Program-made: the position numbers and the translations under genes
From: Nocardiopsis alborubida
GTDB lineage: Bacteria; Actinomycetota; Actinomycetes; Streptosporangiales; Streptosporangiaceae
Direction: 5' to 3'
DNA length: 64,000 nucleotides
NCBI RefSeq assembly: GCF_012396365.1
Contig: NZ_JAAXPG010000005.1
Span: forward strand, 186,001 to 250,000
Notes under the pieces: model-generated
Databases searched by the model: none
Told to the model about the DNA's origin: nothing
The model's input: only the letters and a program-made list of their open reading frames with translations
Shown here: in pieces, positions 18,062 to 27,670 of the stretch
How positions within the stretch are numbered: the stretch's first letter is position 1
How the letters are laid out: every line of letters starts with the position of its first letter

Positions 18062-19762
18062 GTGCGACTGATCGTGGAGAACCGGTTCGCTCTGTTCGGG
18101 CTGGTCGCGCTGGCCCTGGCCGCGCTGTTCGGCGTCGCGTTCGCGACCGGGCCGATCACCGCCGAACTGGGCGTCACCGCACCCGGGACCGTGCGGCCCG
18201 ACCACACGGTGCGGGTGTGCCCCGCCCCGCACGAGGAGGGGGAGAGTTCCGTGGGCGCGTTCGCTCCGAGGGTGAGCCGCGACGACGAGGGCGAACTGTG
18301 GGCCGAGTCGGTTCCCGAGGCTCCTGAGGAGGACGGGGACGACAGTGACACCGAGGGCGGTAGTGACGGCGAGAACAGCAGTGACGGCGGGAACGGTGGG
18401 AGCGGCGATGGCACCGGGAACGGTGAGGGCAGCGCAACCGACGGGAACGGCGAAAACGCGGGGAGCGCGGACGGCACCCGGGGCGACACGGTCGGCGAGG
18501 AGCTGACCGAACCCGGCCGCGTGTGGAACACCGACACCTCCGGGATCGACGCCCCCACCGCCGTCCGCGCCGAGGGGGCCCTGGCCTCGGGCCTCGACGC
18601 CGCCCAGACCACCCTCTCCGACGGATCGGCCACCGAGGTCCGCTGCCCCGAACCCTCCGTGGGGGCCTGGTTCGCCCTCCCCGGCGGTGACGACACCGAG
18701 GGCATGCGACTTGACGCGCTCACCGTCCACCTGGCCAACCCCGAGGGCTCCCGGGCCACGGTGAGCGTGGACGTCTACACCGAGGGCGGGCCCTCCTACT
18801 CCGAGGAGAGCAGGGGCATCGCCCTGCCCGCCGGGGCGTCGACCGAACTGGACCTGACCGAGCTGGTCGGTGGCACCAGCGCCGTCGGCGTCCACGTGCG
18901 CACCAGCACGGGACGGGTGGCGGCCTCCCTGCTCGCCGAGCACTCCTCCGGTACCGCCGACTGGGTTCCGCCCACGGCCGCGCCCGCGCGGGAGCACGTG
19001 ATCCCCGGTGTTCCCGGCGGCGAGGGCCGCCGGCGCCTGCACGTGGCCGCGCCGGGTGACGAGCCCGTCCAGGTGCGCGTGCACACCGTCACCCCGGCCC
19101 CGGAGGGTGAGGCGGACGAGGCGGAGGAGGAAGACGGGCAGGGCGAGGAGAGACAGGGCACCGGGACCGCCGACGACCCGCTGACCTTCAGCGTGCCCCC
19201 GGCGGCCTCCGCCTGGCTCAGCCTGGAGACCGTCCTGGCCGGGGAGCCCGGCGCGGTCGTGGTGGAGGCGGACGCGCCCGTGGTCGCCGGTGTCGCCGCG
19301 GAGGCGGTCACCGGCGAGGGGGACGACGTGGAGGTGGTCGAGGCCGCCTACACCTCCGCCGTGCCGCCGCTCGGCTTCCCGCTGGACACCACCGCGGTCC
19401 TGCCCGACGTCCCCGAGGGCGCCGACAGCGAGCTGCTCCTGACCGCGGTCGGGGGAGACGCCACGCTCATGGCCACCCCGATCGGAGCCGACGCGACCCA
19501 GGGGGACGCCGTGCGCGTGCAGGTCGCAGCCGGGACCACCACCGCGTTCGGCGGGGACGACGGCTGGCAGGCGCCTCCGGGCACCCGGCCCGAGGACGGC
19601 TACGCGGTCCGCCTGGAGGTCCTGGACGGCTCCGAGCCCGTCCACGTCGCCCGCGTGCTGCGCGGCGGCGGAGACGGTCTGGGCGTGCTGCCGGTGACTC
19701 CCGCGCCGGTGCGGATCGAACTCCCGGTGGTGCGCGACAGCATGGTGGGAGTGGTCCCCTAG
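18062..19762 (+). CDS. DUF5719 family protein, single-pass exported
   Basis: A 566-residue protein: cytoplasmic start, one membrane segment at about 9-31, then an exported region. Residues about 95-155 are a low-complexity acidic linker of Gly, Ser, Asp, Asn and Glu. The rest is beta-rich with repeated AxxGxxTELDLTEL-like strands, as in DUF5719 proteins encoded after a large GT2 gene in actinomycetes. Function is unknown; context points to cell-envelope polysaccharide. GTG 18062 gives a normal signal anchor. A second GTG at 18074 is possible. It ends 5 bases before repeat copy B. Confidence 0.72.
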   Translation: MRLIVENRFALFGLVALALAALFGVAFATGPITAELGVTAPGTVRPDHTVRVCPAPHEEGESSVGAFAPRVSRDDEGELWAESVPEAPEEDGDDSDTEGGSDGENSSDGGNGGSGDGTGNGEGSATDGNGENAGSADGTRGDTVGEELTEPGRVWNTDTSGIDAPTAVRAEGALASGLDAAQTTLSDGSATEVRCPEPSVGAWFALPGGDDTEGMRLDALTVHLANPEGSRATVSVDVYTEGGPSYSEESRGIALPAGASTELDLTELVGGTSAVGVHVRTSTGRVAASLLAEHSSGTADWVPPTAAPAREHVIPGVPGGEGRRRLHVAAPGDEPVQVRVHTVTPAPEGEADEAEEEDGQGEERQGTGTADDPLTFSVPPAASAWLSLETVLAGEPGAVVVEADAPVVAGVAAEAVTGEGDDVEVVEAAYTSAVPPLGFPLDTTAVLPDVPEGADSELLLTAVGGDATLMATPIGADATQGDAVRVQVAAGTTTAFGGDDGWQAPPGTRPEDGYAVRLEVLDGSEPVHVARVLRGGGDGLGVLPVTPAPVRIELPVVRDSMVGVVP

Positions 19763-19767
19763 CGCGG

Positions 19768-19907
19768 TGACCGGAAAGGTTCACCGGGGCGTGCATACCG
19801 AGGATGATCTTGCTTCCAGAGGCACTGTCGACGGTCCACAGTGGCACCAGTAGCAAGATCACCGGGGAGGAGGGTCCCCGGCGCCACACCGGCGACATTT
19901 TCGGCCA
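19768..19907. repeat. Copy B of the palindromic interspersed repeat
   Basis: The core is 19805-19861, again exactly 57 bases, with perfect 10-base ends TGATCTTGCT and AGCAAGATCA. Outer ends TGACCGGAAAGGT (19768-19780) and ACATTTTCGGCCA (19895-19907) pair at 10 of 13 positions. The left flank to core distance equals that of copy A, and the right flank aligns with copy A with one inserted base. It starts 5 bases after the DUF5719 stop. Confidence 0.8.
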
Positions 19908-19968
19908 GCCCACTAGGCGCGCGGGCCGGGACTGCCGCCGGTGTGACGCACGGGGCTTTGACCTGCGC

Positions 19969-20025
19969 TGATCCTGTACCCGTGGTGCGGTCAGGTGTTC
20001 GGACCCGGCCACAGGCACAAGACCA
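19969..20025. repeat. Copy C, core-only member of the palindromic repeat family
   Basis: A 57-base core with ends TGATCCTGTAC and GCACAAGACCA, which pair with one mismatch and one wobble. It shares CACAG before the right arm with copy A and the same 35-base spacer length. The outer flanks of copies A and B are not recognisable, so it is a diverged or partial copy. Confidence 0.65.
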
Positions 20026-20082
20026 CGGCGCGGAGGGGGTCAGCGCCCCTGGGCAGCGTTGACGGACCCCGGACGAAGGCGG

Positions 20083-20517
20083 TCAGCCCTCGGGGTCCAC
20101 CGACTCCGGTTCCACGCCGAGCAGGTTGGCGACCTCCTCGACGACCGTCTCGTGGACGAGGAGGGCCATCTCCTCCGGATCCTTCGTCCGGATCTCCACC
20201 GGACGCCGGTACACCACGATCCGGGCCCGGCCGGAGGGATCTGTCTCCAGGCGGGAGAACGGGATCGCCTCGGTCAGGGGGCCGTGGGGCGGAACCGGGG
20301 GGACGTCCTCCACGAGGAAGTCGACATTGGCCAGCTCGCGTGCCCACAGGCGTTCGAGGCGTTCGACGGCGTCCAGGACAAGATCGTCGAAGGCCTGCGC
20401 TCGGCTCCGGAAAACCGGCAGGTCAGAGGGCACGAGAGGACCGCGGATGCCTCGGCCTCGGCGGTCCCGGCGCCGCACTCGGTCTGGTTGGCCACTGGAA
20501 AGGCGCACTCGTCGCAC
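20083..20517 (-). CDS. Zincin-like (metallopeptidase family) protein with a degenerate active site
   Basis: About 144 residues. It resembles the small Zincin_1 metallopeptidase family found beside DUF3499 and manB in actinomycetes. The core is RAQAFDDLVLDAVERLERLW, then DFLVEDVPPVPP, RIVVYRRPVEIRT and HETVVEEVANLLGV. Where a true zincin has HExxH, this one has HETVV: His and Glu are kept but the second His is Val, so zinc chemistry is doubtful. The start is uncertain; GTG 20517 is used, with GTG 20508 and 20478 also in frame. It is divergent from DUF3499. Confidence 0.72.
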   Translation of the reverse strand: MRRVRLSSGQPDRVRRRDRRGRGIRGPLVPSDLPVFRSRAQAFDDLVLDAVERLERLWARELANVDFLVEDVPPVPPHGPLTEAIPFSRLETDPSGRARIVVYRRPVEIRTKDPEEMALLVHETVVEEVANLLGVEPESVDPEG

Positions 20518-20749
20518 ACTTCGAGACTAAGCCATCACGGGCCCCGCGCGTAGTCCCTGCCGCGGCGAAAGCGCTCACGCACCCGAGGAGCGGGCCGCCG
20601 GACGGTGGCGGGGGACGGGCCGGAGGCGGTGCGCCGACCCCCGGGAGGCGGCCGGAGGGCGGCGCGCGGAGGCCGCGGACGAGCGCGAACGGACCAGCTC
20701 ATGGAACGATGCTGGCGTGTCCCTCAGTAAAGGCATACAGTCGAACGCT

Positions 20750-21151
20750 GTGAGCCCTGTTCGACGCTGCTCCCGTACCGCTTGCCGACAGCCTGCCGTC
20801 TTCACGCTCACGTACGTCTACGCCGACTCGACGGCCGTCCTCGGCCCGCTCGCCGCCTACGTGGAACCGCACTGCTACGACCTCTGCGCCGTGCACGCCG
20901 ACCGGCTGACGGCACCGCGCGGCTGGGAGGTCGTCCGGCTCCCGGTCGAGACGTCGGGCGGCGGCCCGGGCAGCGACGACCTGGAGGCCCTCGCCGACGC
21001 CGTACGTGAGGCGGCCCGCCCGCCTGCCCGCAAGGACCCCTCCGCCGAGATCGGCGAGGGGACCGAGACGCTGCGCCGGGGGCACCTGCGCGTGGTCAGA
21101 TCCGATCCGGGGCGCGGCGAACAGCAGCCCCCCCGGCACTCCGGCGGGTAG
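20750..21151 (+). CDS. DUF3499 family putative zinc-binding protein
   Basis: About 133 residues. The N-terminal half is the conserved DUF3499 core: SPVRRCSRTACRQPAVFTL, TYVYADSTAVLGPLA and EPHCYDLCAVHADRLTAPRGWEV. The pairs C7/C12 and C-x3-C-x2-H look like a small zinc site. The second half is variable and charged. Function is unknown; it nearly always sits just before phosphomannomutase in actinomycetes. GTG 20750 is chosen because the family begins VSPVRRCSRTA; GTG 20717 would add 11 residues. Confidence 0.8.
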   Translation: MSPVRRCSRTACRQPAVFTLTYVYADSTAVLGPLAAYVEPHCYDLCAVHADRLTAPRGWEVVRLPVETSGGGPGSDDLEALADAVREAARPPARKDPSAEIGEGTETLRRGHLRVVRSDPGRGEQQPPRHSGG

Positions 21152-21306
21152 ACGGACCCGCCCGGCCCCGCCGCGGCGGAGAGGGGGCCCGGGGCCGAAC
21201 CGGCGGCGGTGCGGGGGTTCGCGTGGGCGCCTTGCTAGTTTTGTACCGCGCGCGGCCCGGCCGCGCGGGACCGAACCCAAGCAGGACCGACCTGGCCGGA
21301 GAAGAC

Positions 21307-22668
21307 GTGGCTGACCTCGCAAGCATCTTCAAGGCATACGACGTGCGGGGCGTGATCCCCGACACCTTCAACGCCGACATCGCCCGGGCGATCGGCGCCG
21401 CCTTCGCCCGTGTGGTCGGCGGGGAGGCCGTCGTGGTCGCCCACGACATGCGCCCGTCCTCGCCCGACCTGGCCGCAGCCTTCGCCGACGGCGTCACCGG
21501 CCAGGGCCTGGACGTGGTGTTCGCCGGCCTGGGCTCCACCGACCTGCTCTACTACGGCTCGGGACAGCTGGACCTGCCCGGCGCCATGTTCACCGCCAGC
21601 CACAACCCCGCCGAGTACAACGGCATCAAGATGTGCCGGGCCGGGGCCGCGCCCATCAGCGGCGAGACGGGTCTGGACGAGATCCGCGGCCTGGCCGAGG
21701 AGATTCTGGCCGGGAAGGAGCCCGCCCACGACGGTCCCACCGGGACGGTCACGCACCGCGACCTGCTGGCGGGGTACGCGGACTACCTGCGCGAACTGGT
21801 CGACCTCTCGGGCATCCGGCCGCTCAGAGTGGCGGTGGACGCGGGCAACGGCATGGGCGGCCACACCGTTCCCGCCGTCCTGGAGGGTCTGCCGCTGGAG
21901 GTCGTCCCCCTCTACTTCGAGCTGGACGGCACCTTCCCCAACCACCCGGCCAACCCCCTGGACCCCGACAACCTGGTGGACCTCCAGGCGAAGGTCCGCG
22001 AGACCGGCGCCGACATCGGCCTGGCCTTCGACGGCGACGCCGACCGCTGCTTCGTCGTGGACGAGAACGGCGACGCCGTGCCGCCCTCGGCCGTCACCGC
22101 TCTGGTGGCCGCCCAGGAGCTGGAGCGCGAGCCGGGCGCCACGGTCATCCACAACCTCATCACCTCCAAGGCCGTCCCCGAGATCGTCCGCGAGAAGGGC
22201 GGCGAGCCCGTCCGCACCCGGGTCGGGCACTCCTTCATCAAGGCGACCATGGCCGAGACGGGCGCGATCTTCGGAGGGGAGCACTCCGCCCACTACTACT
22301 TCCGCGACTTCTGGCGCGCCGACACCGGTATGCTCGCCGCGATGCACGTCCTACGGGTGCTGGGCAACGACGACCGCCCCCTCTCCCGGATCGCCGAGGC
22401 CTACTCGCGCTACGCCGGGTCCGGCGAGGTCAACTCCAAGGTCGCCGACGCCCCCGGGCGGATGGCCGCGGTACGCGAGGCCTTCGCCGGGCGGGACGGC
22501 GTCACCGTCGACGAACTCGACGGCCTGACCGTCTCCCTCCCCGACGGATCGTGGTTCAACGTGCGCGCCTCCAACACCGAGCCGCTCCTGCGGCTCAACG
22601 TCGAGGCCCCCGACGAGGCGTCCATGGCCGGTCTGCGCGACGAGGTCCTGGCCATCGTCCGCGCCTGA
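21307..22668 (+). CDS. manB: Phosphomannomutase / phosphoglucomutase
   Basis: A 453-residue alpha-D-phosphohexomutase interconverting mannose-6-phosphate and mannose-1-phosphate, the precursor of GDP-mannose for glycolipids and wall polysaccharides. All four domain signatures are present: the phosphoserine loop TASHNPAEYNG, the metal loop DGDADRCF, the sugar-binding loop GGEHSAHYYFRD, and the phosphate-binding RASNTEPLLRLN. CCGGAGAAG before GTG 21307 fixes the start. GEHS matches the PMM/PGM type, so both sugars may be used. It follows DUF3499 and precedes the Trm112-like gene, as in Streptomyces. Confidence 0.93.
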   Translation: MADLASIFKAYDVRGVIPDTFNADIARAIGAAFARVVGGEAVVVAHDMRPSSPDLAAAFADGVTGQGLDVVFAGLGSTDLLYYGSGQLDLPGAMFTASHNPAEYNGIKMCRAGAAPISGETGLDEIRGLAEEILAGKEPAHDGPTGTVTHRDLLAGYADYLRELVDLSGIRPLRVAVDAGNGMGGHTVPAVLEGLPLEVVPLYFELDGTFPNHPANPLDPDNLVDLQAKVRETGADIGLAFDGDADRCFVVDENGDAVPPSAVTALVAAQELEREPGATVIHNLITSKAVPEIVREKGGEPVRTRVGHSFIKATMAETGAIFGGEHSAHYYFRDFWRADTGMLAAMHVLRVLGNDDRPLSRIAEAYSRYAGSGEVNSKVADAPGRMAAVREAFAGRDGVTVDELDGLTVSLPDGSWFNVRASNTEPLLRLNVEAPDEASMAGLRDEVLAIVRA

Positions 22669-22718
22669 CCAGGCATCATTGGGGGCAGAGGGACACCCCA
22701 TCGCAGAGGAACGAGGAC

Positions 22719-22895
22719 ATGAGCACGAAGATCGACGGCTGGCTGCTGGAGATCCTGGCCTGCCCGCAGAGCCAGGCCCCGCTGCGCCACGACCCCGAGA
22801 CCGACGAGCTGGTCTGCGACGAGAGCGGCCTGGCCTACCCCATCCGGGACGGCATCCCGGTCCTGCTGGTCGACGAGGCGCGAAAAATCGGGTGA
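22719..22895 (+). CDS. Trm112 family small zinc-binding protein
   Basis: A 58-residue protein: LLEILACPQSQAPL, then DELVCDESGLAYPIRDGIPVLL. This is the Trm112/YcaR fold, known as an activating partner of methyltransferases or a small zinc-ribbon protein. One Cys of each usual CxxC pair is kept (C15 and C34), so zinc binding may be incomplete. It begins 50 bases after manB with GAGGAACGAGGAC before ATG 22719, and is probably co-transcribed. Confidence 0.85.
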   Translation: MSTKIDGWLLEILACPQSQAPLRHDPETDELVCDESGLAYPIRDGIPVLLVDEARKIG

Positions 22896-23036
22896 GACCG
22901 GGAACGCCCCGGGCGTTCCAGCAGTCATAACGGTTGCGCCGGGGTAACGGGGCACGACGGGACGCACCACCGCGTTCCCCGCAACCCGTACCCTGGTGCT
23001 GCGCGCCCTCTCACCCCTATCTCCCGGAGGACACCG

Positions 23037-24410
23037 ATGCCCGGTCCCGAATCGCTACTGCCGAGCGACCCCTCCTCGTTCGGCGAGTACAGCGTGACAG
23101 GACGGCTGGGCAAGGGCGGCCAGGGGATCGTCTACCTCGCCGAGGACGCCGGCGGCGAGCAGTACGCGGTCAAGGTCCTCAACGACCAGTGGTCGCGCGA
23201 CAGCGACCTGCGCAAGCGGTTCGAGAAGGAGGTCCGGGCGGCACAGAAGGTCGCCTCCTTCTGCACCGCCGCGATCATCGACGCCCAGCTCGACGGCGAC
23301 CCGCCCTACGTGGTCAGCGAGTTCGTGCCGGGCAAGGACCTCCAGGAGACCATCGCCAAGGGCGCCACCCAGAAGGGCTCCACCCTCCAGCGGCTCGCCA
23401 TCACCACCGCCACCGCCCTGGTCGCCATCCACAAGGCGGGTATCGTCCACCGCGACTTCAAGCCCGGCAACGTGCTGCTGGGCCCGGACGGCCCCCGCGT
23501 CATCGACTTCGGCATCGCCCGGATCGACGACGGCACGGCCACCATGACCAACTCGATCGTCGGCACGCCCTCCTACATGGCGCCCGAGCAGATCGAGGGC
23601 CGCGGCATCACCGACAAGTGCGACATCTTCGCCTGGGGCTGCGTCATCGCCTTCGCCTCCACCGGGCGGGCGCCGTTCGGCTCCGACACCGTTCCGGCGG
23701 TCGTCCACCGCGTGGTCAGCGCGCCCCCGGACCTGACCGACATGGACGAGGCCCTGCGCCCGATCGTCGAGTCCTGCCTGGACAAGAACCCGGACAACCG
23801 GCCCAACGCCCAGACGCTCCTCATGCGCCTGCTGGGCCACGACGGACCCGAGGCCTCCGCTCCGTCCACCGACGACGTCGTCAAGCAGGGCGAGAAGATC
23901 GCCCAGACCGGCCTGTTCACCGGCGCCCAGATGCCCTACCGGCCGCACACCGGGCCGCAGCAGCCGCACACGGGTCCCCAGCAGCCGCACAGCGGTCCGC
24001 AGGCGGGTGCCGCCGCCGGGTACATGCAGCCCGGCACCTCCAACCCCCGCCCGGGCATGCCGGGGCACCCGATGGGCTCCGACCCCCGCCACGGCTTCGC
24101 CCACCCCGGCACCTCCAACCCCAGGCCCGGCGTCCCCGGCCACCCGGGGACGTCCAACCCCCGTCCGGGCGCCCCCGCCTACCCGCCCCCGCCGCCCGGC
24201 ATGCCCCACGGCCTGCACGGCGCCGGCAACCCCATGGCCACGGGCATGAACCCCAACCAGACCTACGCCCGCCCCGGGGCGCAGCAGCCCATGCCGCGCC
24301 CCGTCGAGCAGAACTCGGTGCTCCAGCAGAGCTGGGTGATCCCGGCGGTGCTCATCACCATCGTGATCCTGCTGCTCGTGCTGCTCCTGATCGCCGTCAG
24401 CGGAGGCTGA
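23037..24410 (+). CDS. Membrane-anchored Ser/Thr protein kinase with proline/glycine-rich linker
   Basis: A 457-residue Hanks-type kinase. Gly loop GKGGQGIVYL (25-34), ATP lysine K46, catalytic HRDFKPGN with D140, DFG at 157-159 and APEQ near 182. Phe replaces the usual Leu in HRDLK, a tolerated change. Residues 290-425 form a flexible linker with HTGPQQP repeats and three GTSNPRPG repeats. A single membrane helix (about 433-455) ends the protein, with only a few residues beyond, so there is no outside sensor domain. CGGAGG precedes ATG 23037. It runs into a convergent gene with 4 bases between stops. Confidence 0.92.
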   Translation: MPGPESLLPSDPSSFGEYSVTGRLGKGGQGIVYLAEDAGGEQYAVKVLNDQWSRDSDLRKRFEKEVRAAQKVASFCTAAIIDAQLDGDPPYVVSEFVPGKDLQETIAKGATQKGSTLQRLAITTATALVAIHKAGIVHRDFKPGNVLLGPDGPRVIDFGIARIDDGTATMTNSIVGTPSYMAPEQIEGRGITDKCDIFAWGCVIAFASTGRAPFGSDTVPAVVHRVVSAPPDLTDMDEALRPIVESCLDKNPDNRPNAQTLLMRLLGHDGPEASAPSTDDVVKQGEKIAQTGLFTGAQMPYRPHTGPQQPHTGPQQPHSGPQAGAAAGYMQPGTSNPRPGMPGHPMGSDPRHGFAHPGTSNPRPGVPGHPGTSNPRPGAPAYPPPPPGMPHGLHGAGNPMATGMNPNQTYARPGAQQPMPRPVEQNSVLQQSWVIPAVLITIVILLLVLLLIAVSGG

Positions 24411-24414
24411 CCGC

Positions 24415-25560
24415 TCAGACCCGGGTGAGCTCGTTCATGGCCCGGGACACGGCCTCGTCCACGAGGTCGCGCACCTGGGGCCAGCGGTCGTCCACGCAGT
24501 CCGTGGGCATCACGGTCACGCTGTCGGTGCCGGACATGCCCAGCGCGTCGCGCGCACCCTCCGCGGTGGTCAGACGCGCGTCCGCGGTGACCGCGAGCAC
24601 CCCCGTCCGGGGGCGGCCCACCTCCTGGACCACCACGAACAGCGACAGGGAAGCGCCGCCCACCGCCAGCTCCAGCGCCGTCCACCAGTGCGCGGCCCCC
24701 GGGGTGAGCAGGTTGCGGGCCACGACCTCCGAGGCGGTCCCGGGCTCGGAGTCGTCCGACCCGCCCGAGTACACCGACGTGCGCGCCGCGGGGTCCAGCG
24801 CCCGCAGGATCATGGCCAGCGACTCCCGGCGCGAGCGCACGTAGTCCAGGACGCGGCGGCGCGTCACCGCCGCCAGCGGCGACACGGGGGAGCGGGGTTC
24901 GGGGACGTGCTCGGGGGTCCAGCTCAGTTCGCCGAGCAGGGTGCCGGTCACCAGGCGCGCGAAGTGGCGGACCATCCCGGCCAGGCGCTCGTCGGCGTCG
25001 CGCCCGCTCCACGGCGGCGCCAGGGGGTCGGGCAGCAGCGGCGGGAAGTCCGCCCGCCGCAGCACCAGGGACGCCAGCAGCCACGGCAGTGCCCACGCGT
25101 GCGTGCCCTCGGGGTGTTCGGGGTCCAGTTCGGCCAGCACCGCCACGCACTCGGCGTAGGTGTGCGCGGCGCGCACCACCGGGTGGGCGGGCACCGAGGC
25201 GGCCCGCGCCAGCCGCAGCGCCTGCTCGGAGTCCACGGGGCGCCGGGGGGAGCGCGCGGGACAGTCCTCGGGCAGGTTCCTGGTGCGCTCGGCCAGCTCC
25301 GAGACGAACGCGGCGGTGAACTGCCGCCCGGAGGCCCCGTCCGCCGCGGCGGACACCACCAGCTCCTCCAGGGCGGGTCCGCCGCCCAGCGCCCGCACAC
25401 GGCGGCCGGTCAGCTCGCGCCGCGCCGCGGCCCGCGCCTCCCGGGGCTGGCTCTGCCGGTGCTGGGCCCAGATGGCCCGCAGCCGGTCGACGTCCATGAG
25501 GTCCTCGCGTACCAGGGCCGGAATCCGGTCCAGGTCCGCACCGCAACGTAGGGTATCCAC
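24415..25560 (-). CDS. Unrecognised protein, mostly helical
   Basis: A 381-residue protein I cannot assign. It has no signal peptide or membrane helix. Features seen: an Arg/Ala-rich N-terminal helical stretch, AAHTYAECVAVLAELDPEHP near 140, a hydrophobic WALPWLLASLVL segment near 165, and a C-terminal alpha/beta section (SLFVVVQEVGRPRTGVLAVT, ATVMPTD-like end). GTG 25560 is favoured by GGAAG four bases upstream; ATG 25500 is an alternative. Codon use is like its neighbours. It follows a MerR-type gene on the same strand by 95 bases, so it may be a target of that regulator. Confidence 0.6.
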   Translation of the reverse strand: MDTLRCGADLDRIPALVREDLMDVDRLRAIWAQHRQSQPREARAAARRELTGRRVRALGGGPALEELVVSAAADGASGRQFTAAFVSELAERTRNLPEDCPARSPRRPVDSEQALRLARAASVPAHPVVRAAHTYAECVAVLAELDPEHPEGTHAWALPWLLASLVLRRADFPPLLPDPLAPPWSGRDADERLAGMVRHFARLVTGTLLGELSWTPEHVPEPRSPVSPLAAVTRRRVLDYVRSRRESLAMILRALDPAARTSVYSGGSDDSEPGTASEVVARNLLTPGAAHWWTALELAVGGASLSLFVVVQEVGRPRTGVLAVTADARLTTAEGARDALGMSGTDSVTVMPTDCVDDRWPQVRDLVDEAVSRAMNELTRV

Positions 25561-25655
25561 GTGTCTTCCGTAGCCAGTGGGCAGTTGGCCAAAACCTGTC
25601 ACGGGCTCCGACCTGTGGCCGCTACCGGACGCGTCGGCGTGTAAACCGGGGGTGG

Positions 25656-26066
25656 TCAGGGGCGGCGGCCGTGCAGCAGCCGCATCGCCTTCTGCTTCTC
25701 GAAGTCCAGCGCGCGGGCGGGCGCCGCGGCGAGCCTGCCCAGCCGCTCCCCGTGCGAGCGCACCCGCGCCAGGACCTCGGGCTCGGCCAGGACGCGCAGG
25801 GCGAAGGCCAGCGCGGCGGGCGGGATGTCGAACTCGCGCTCCAGTTCCAGGCCCACCGCGATCGTGCGCAGGTCCTCCTCCGTGAACCGGCGGTGCCGGT
25901 GCCCGCGCCCGGTGGGCTGCTCCTGGGTGCGGGGCAGCAGGCCCAGGCCCTCGCGGTAGCGCAGCATCCGCGCGGTGGTGCCCACCCGGTCGGCGGCCGC
26001 GGAGATCGGCACGGGGCCGAGCGGCTGGAGGTCGGACGGGGTCGGGGCGTCGTCGAGGGCGGCCAT
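25656..26066 (-). CDS. MerR family transcription regulator
   Basis: A 136-residue protein. Residues 18-50 are a MerR winged helix start (VPISAAADRVGTTARMLRYR, EGLGLLPRTQ), then RRFTEEDLRTIAVGLELERE, and a dimerisation helix. There is no cysteine or obvious effector domain beyond the helix, so the signal is unknown. ATG 26066 fits the family start; a palindrome and TTGACA lie 45-60 bases upstream. It is divergent from ahcY, so it may control itself and the methyl cycle gene. Confidence 0.8.
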   Translation of the reverse strand: MAALDDAPTPSDLQPLGPVPISAAADRVGTTARMLRYREGLGLLPRTQEQPTGRGHRHRRFTEEDLRTIAVGLELEREFDIPPAALAFALRVLAEPEVLARVRSHGERLGRLAAAPARALDFEKQKAMRLLHGRRP

Positions 26067-26109
26067 GGACGCGACCCTAACCGAGGTCCCCCACCAAAGA
26101 GCGCGAACC

Positions 26110-26125
26110 TGACAGTCAAATGTCA
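26110..26125. promoter_or_regulatory. Palindrome in the merR-ahcY divergent region
   Basis: TGACA (26110-26114) and TGTCA (26121-26125) are separated by 6 bases. On the minus strand the right arm forms TTGACA, a -35 hexamer for the MerR gene. A regulator bound here would contact both promoters. TAGAAT at 26154-26159 is a possible ahcY -10. Confidence 0.5.
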
Positions 26126-26194
26126 ACTTCGCCCGGCCGTCCGGGGTGCGGCCCTAGAATCGGGTGCGCCACGACCATCACGAGTGAGGAACGC

Positions 26195-27631
<1,437 letters not shown>

Positions 27632-27670
27632 ACAGCGTCTCCCTGAGGGCTCCGCTCCGCTTCGCCCGGT

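Larger units (their letters stand above)
19763..20082. other. Convergent intergenic region occupied by two repeat copies
   Basis: These 320 bases hold repeat copies B and C and no gene. Between the cores lies another perfect 10-base inverted repeat (CACACCGGCG at 19885-19894, CGCCGGTGTG at 19936-19945), so nearly the whole spacer can fold. It separates two convergent genes and could end both transcripts. Confidence 0.7.
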
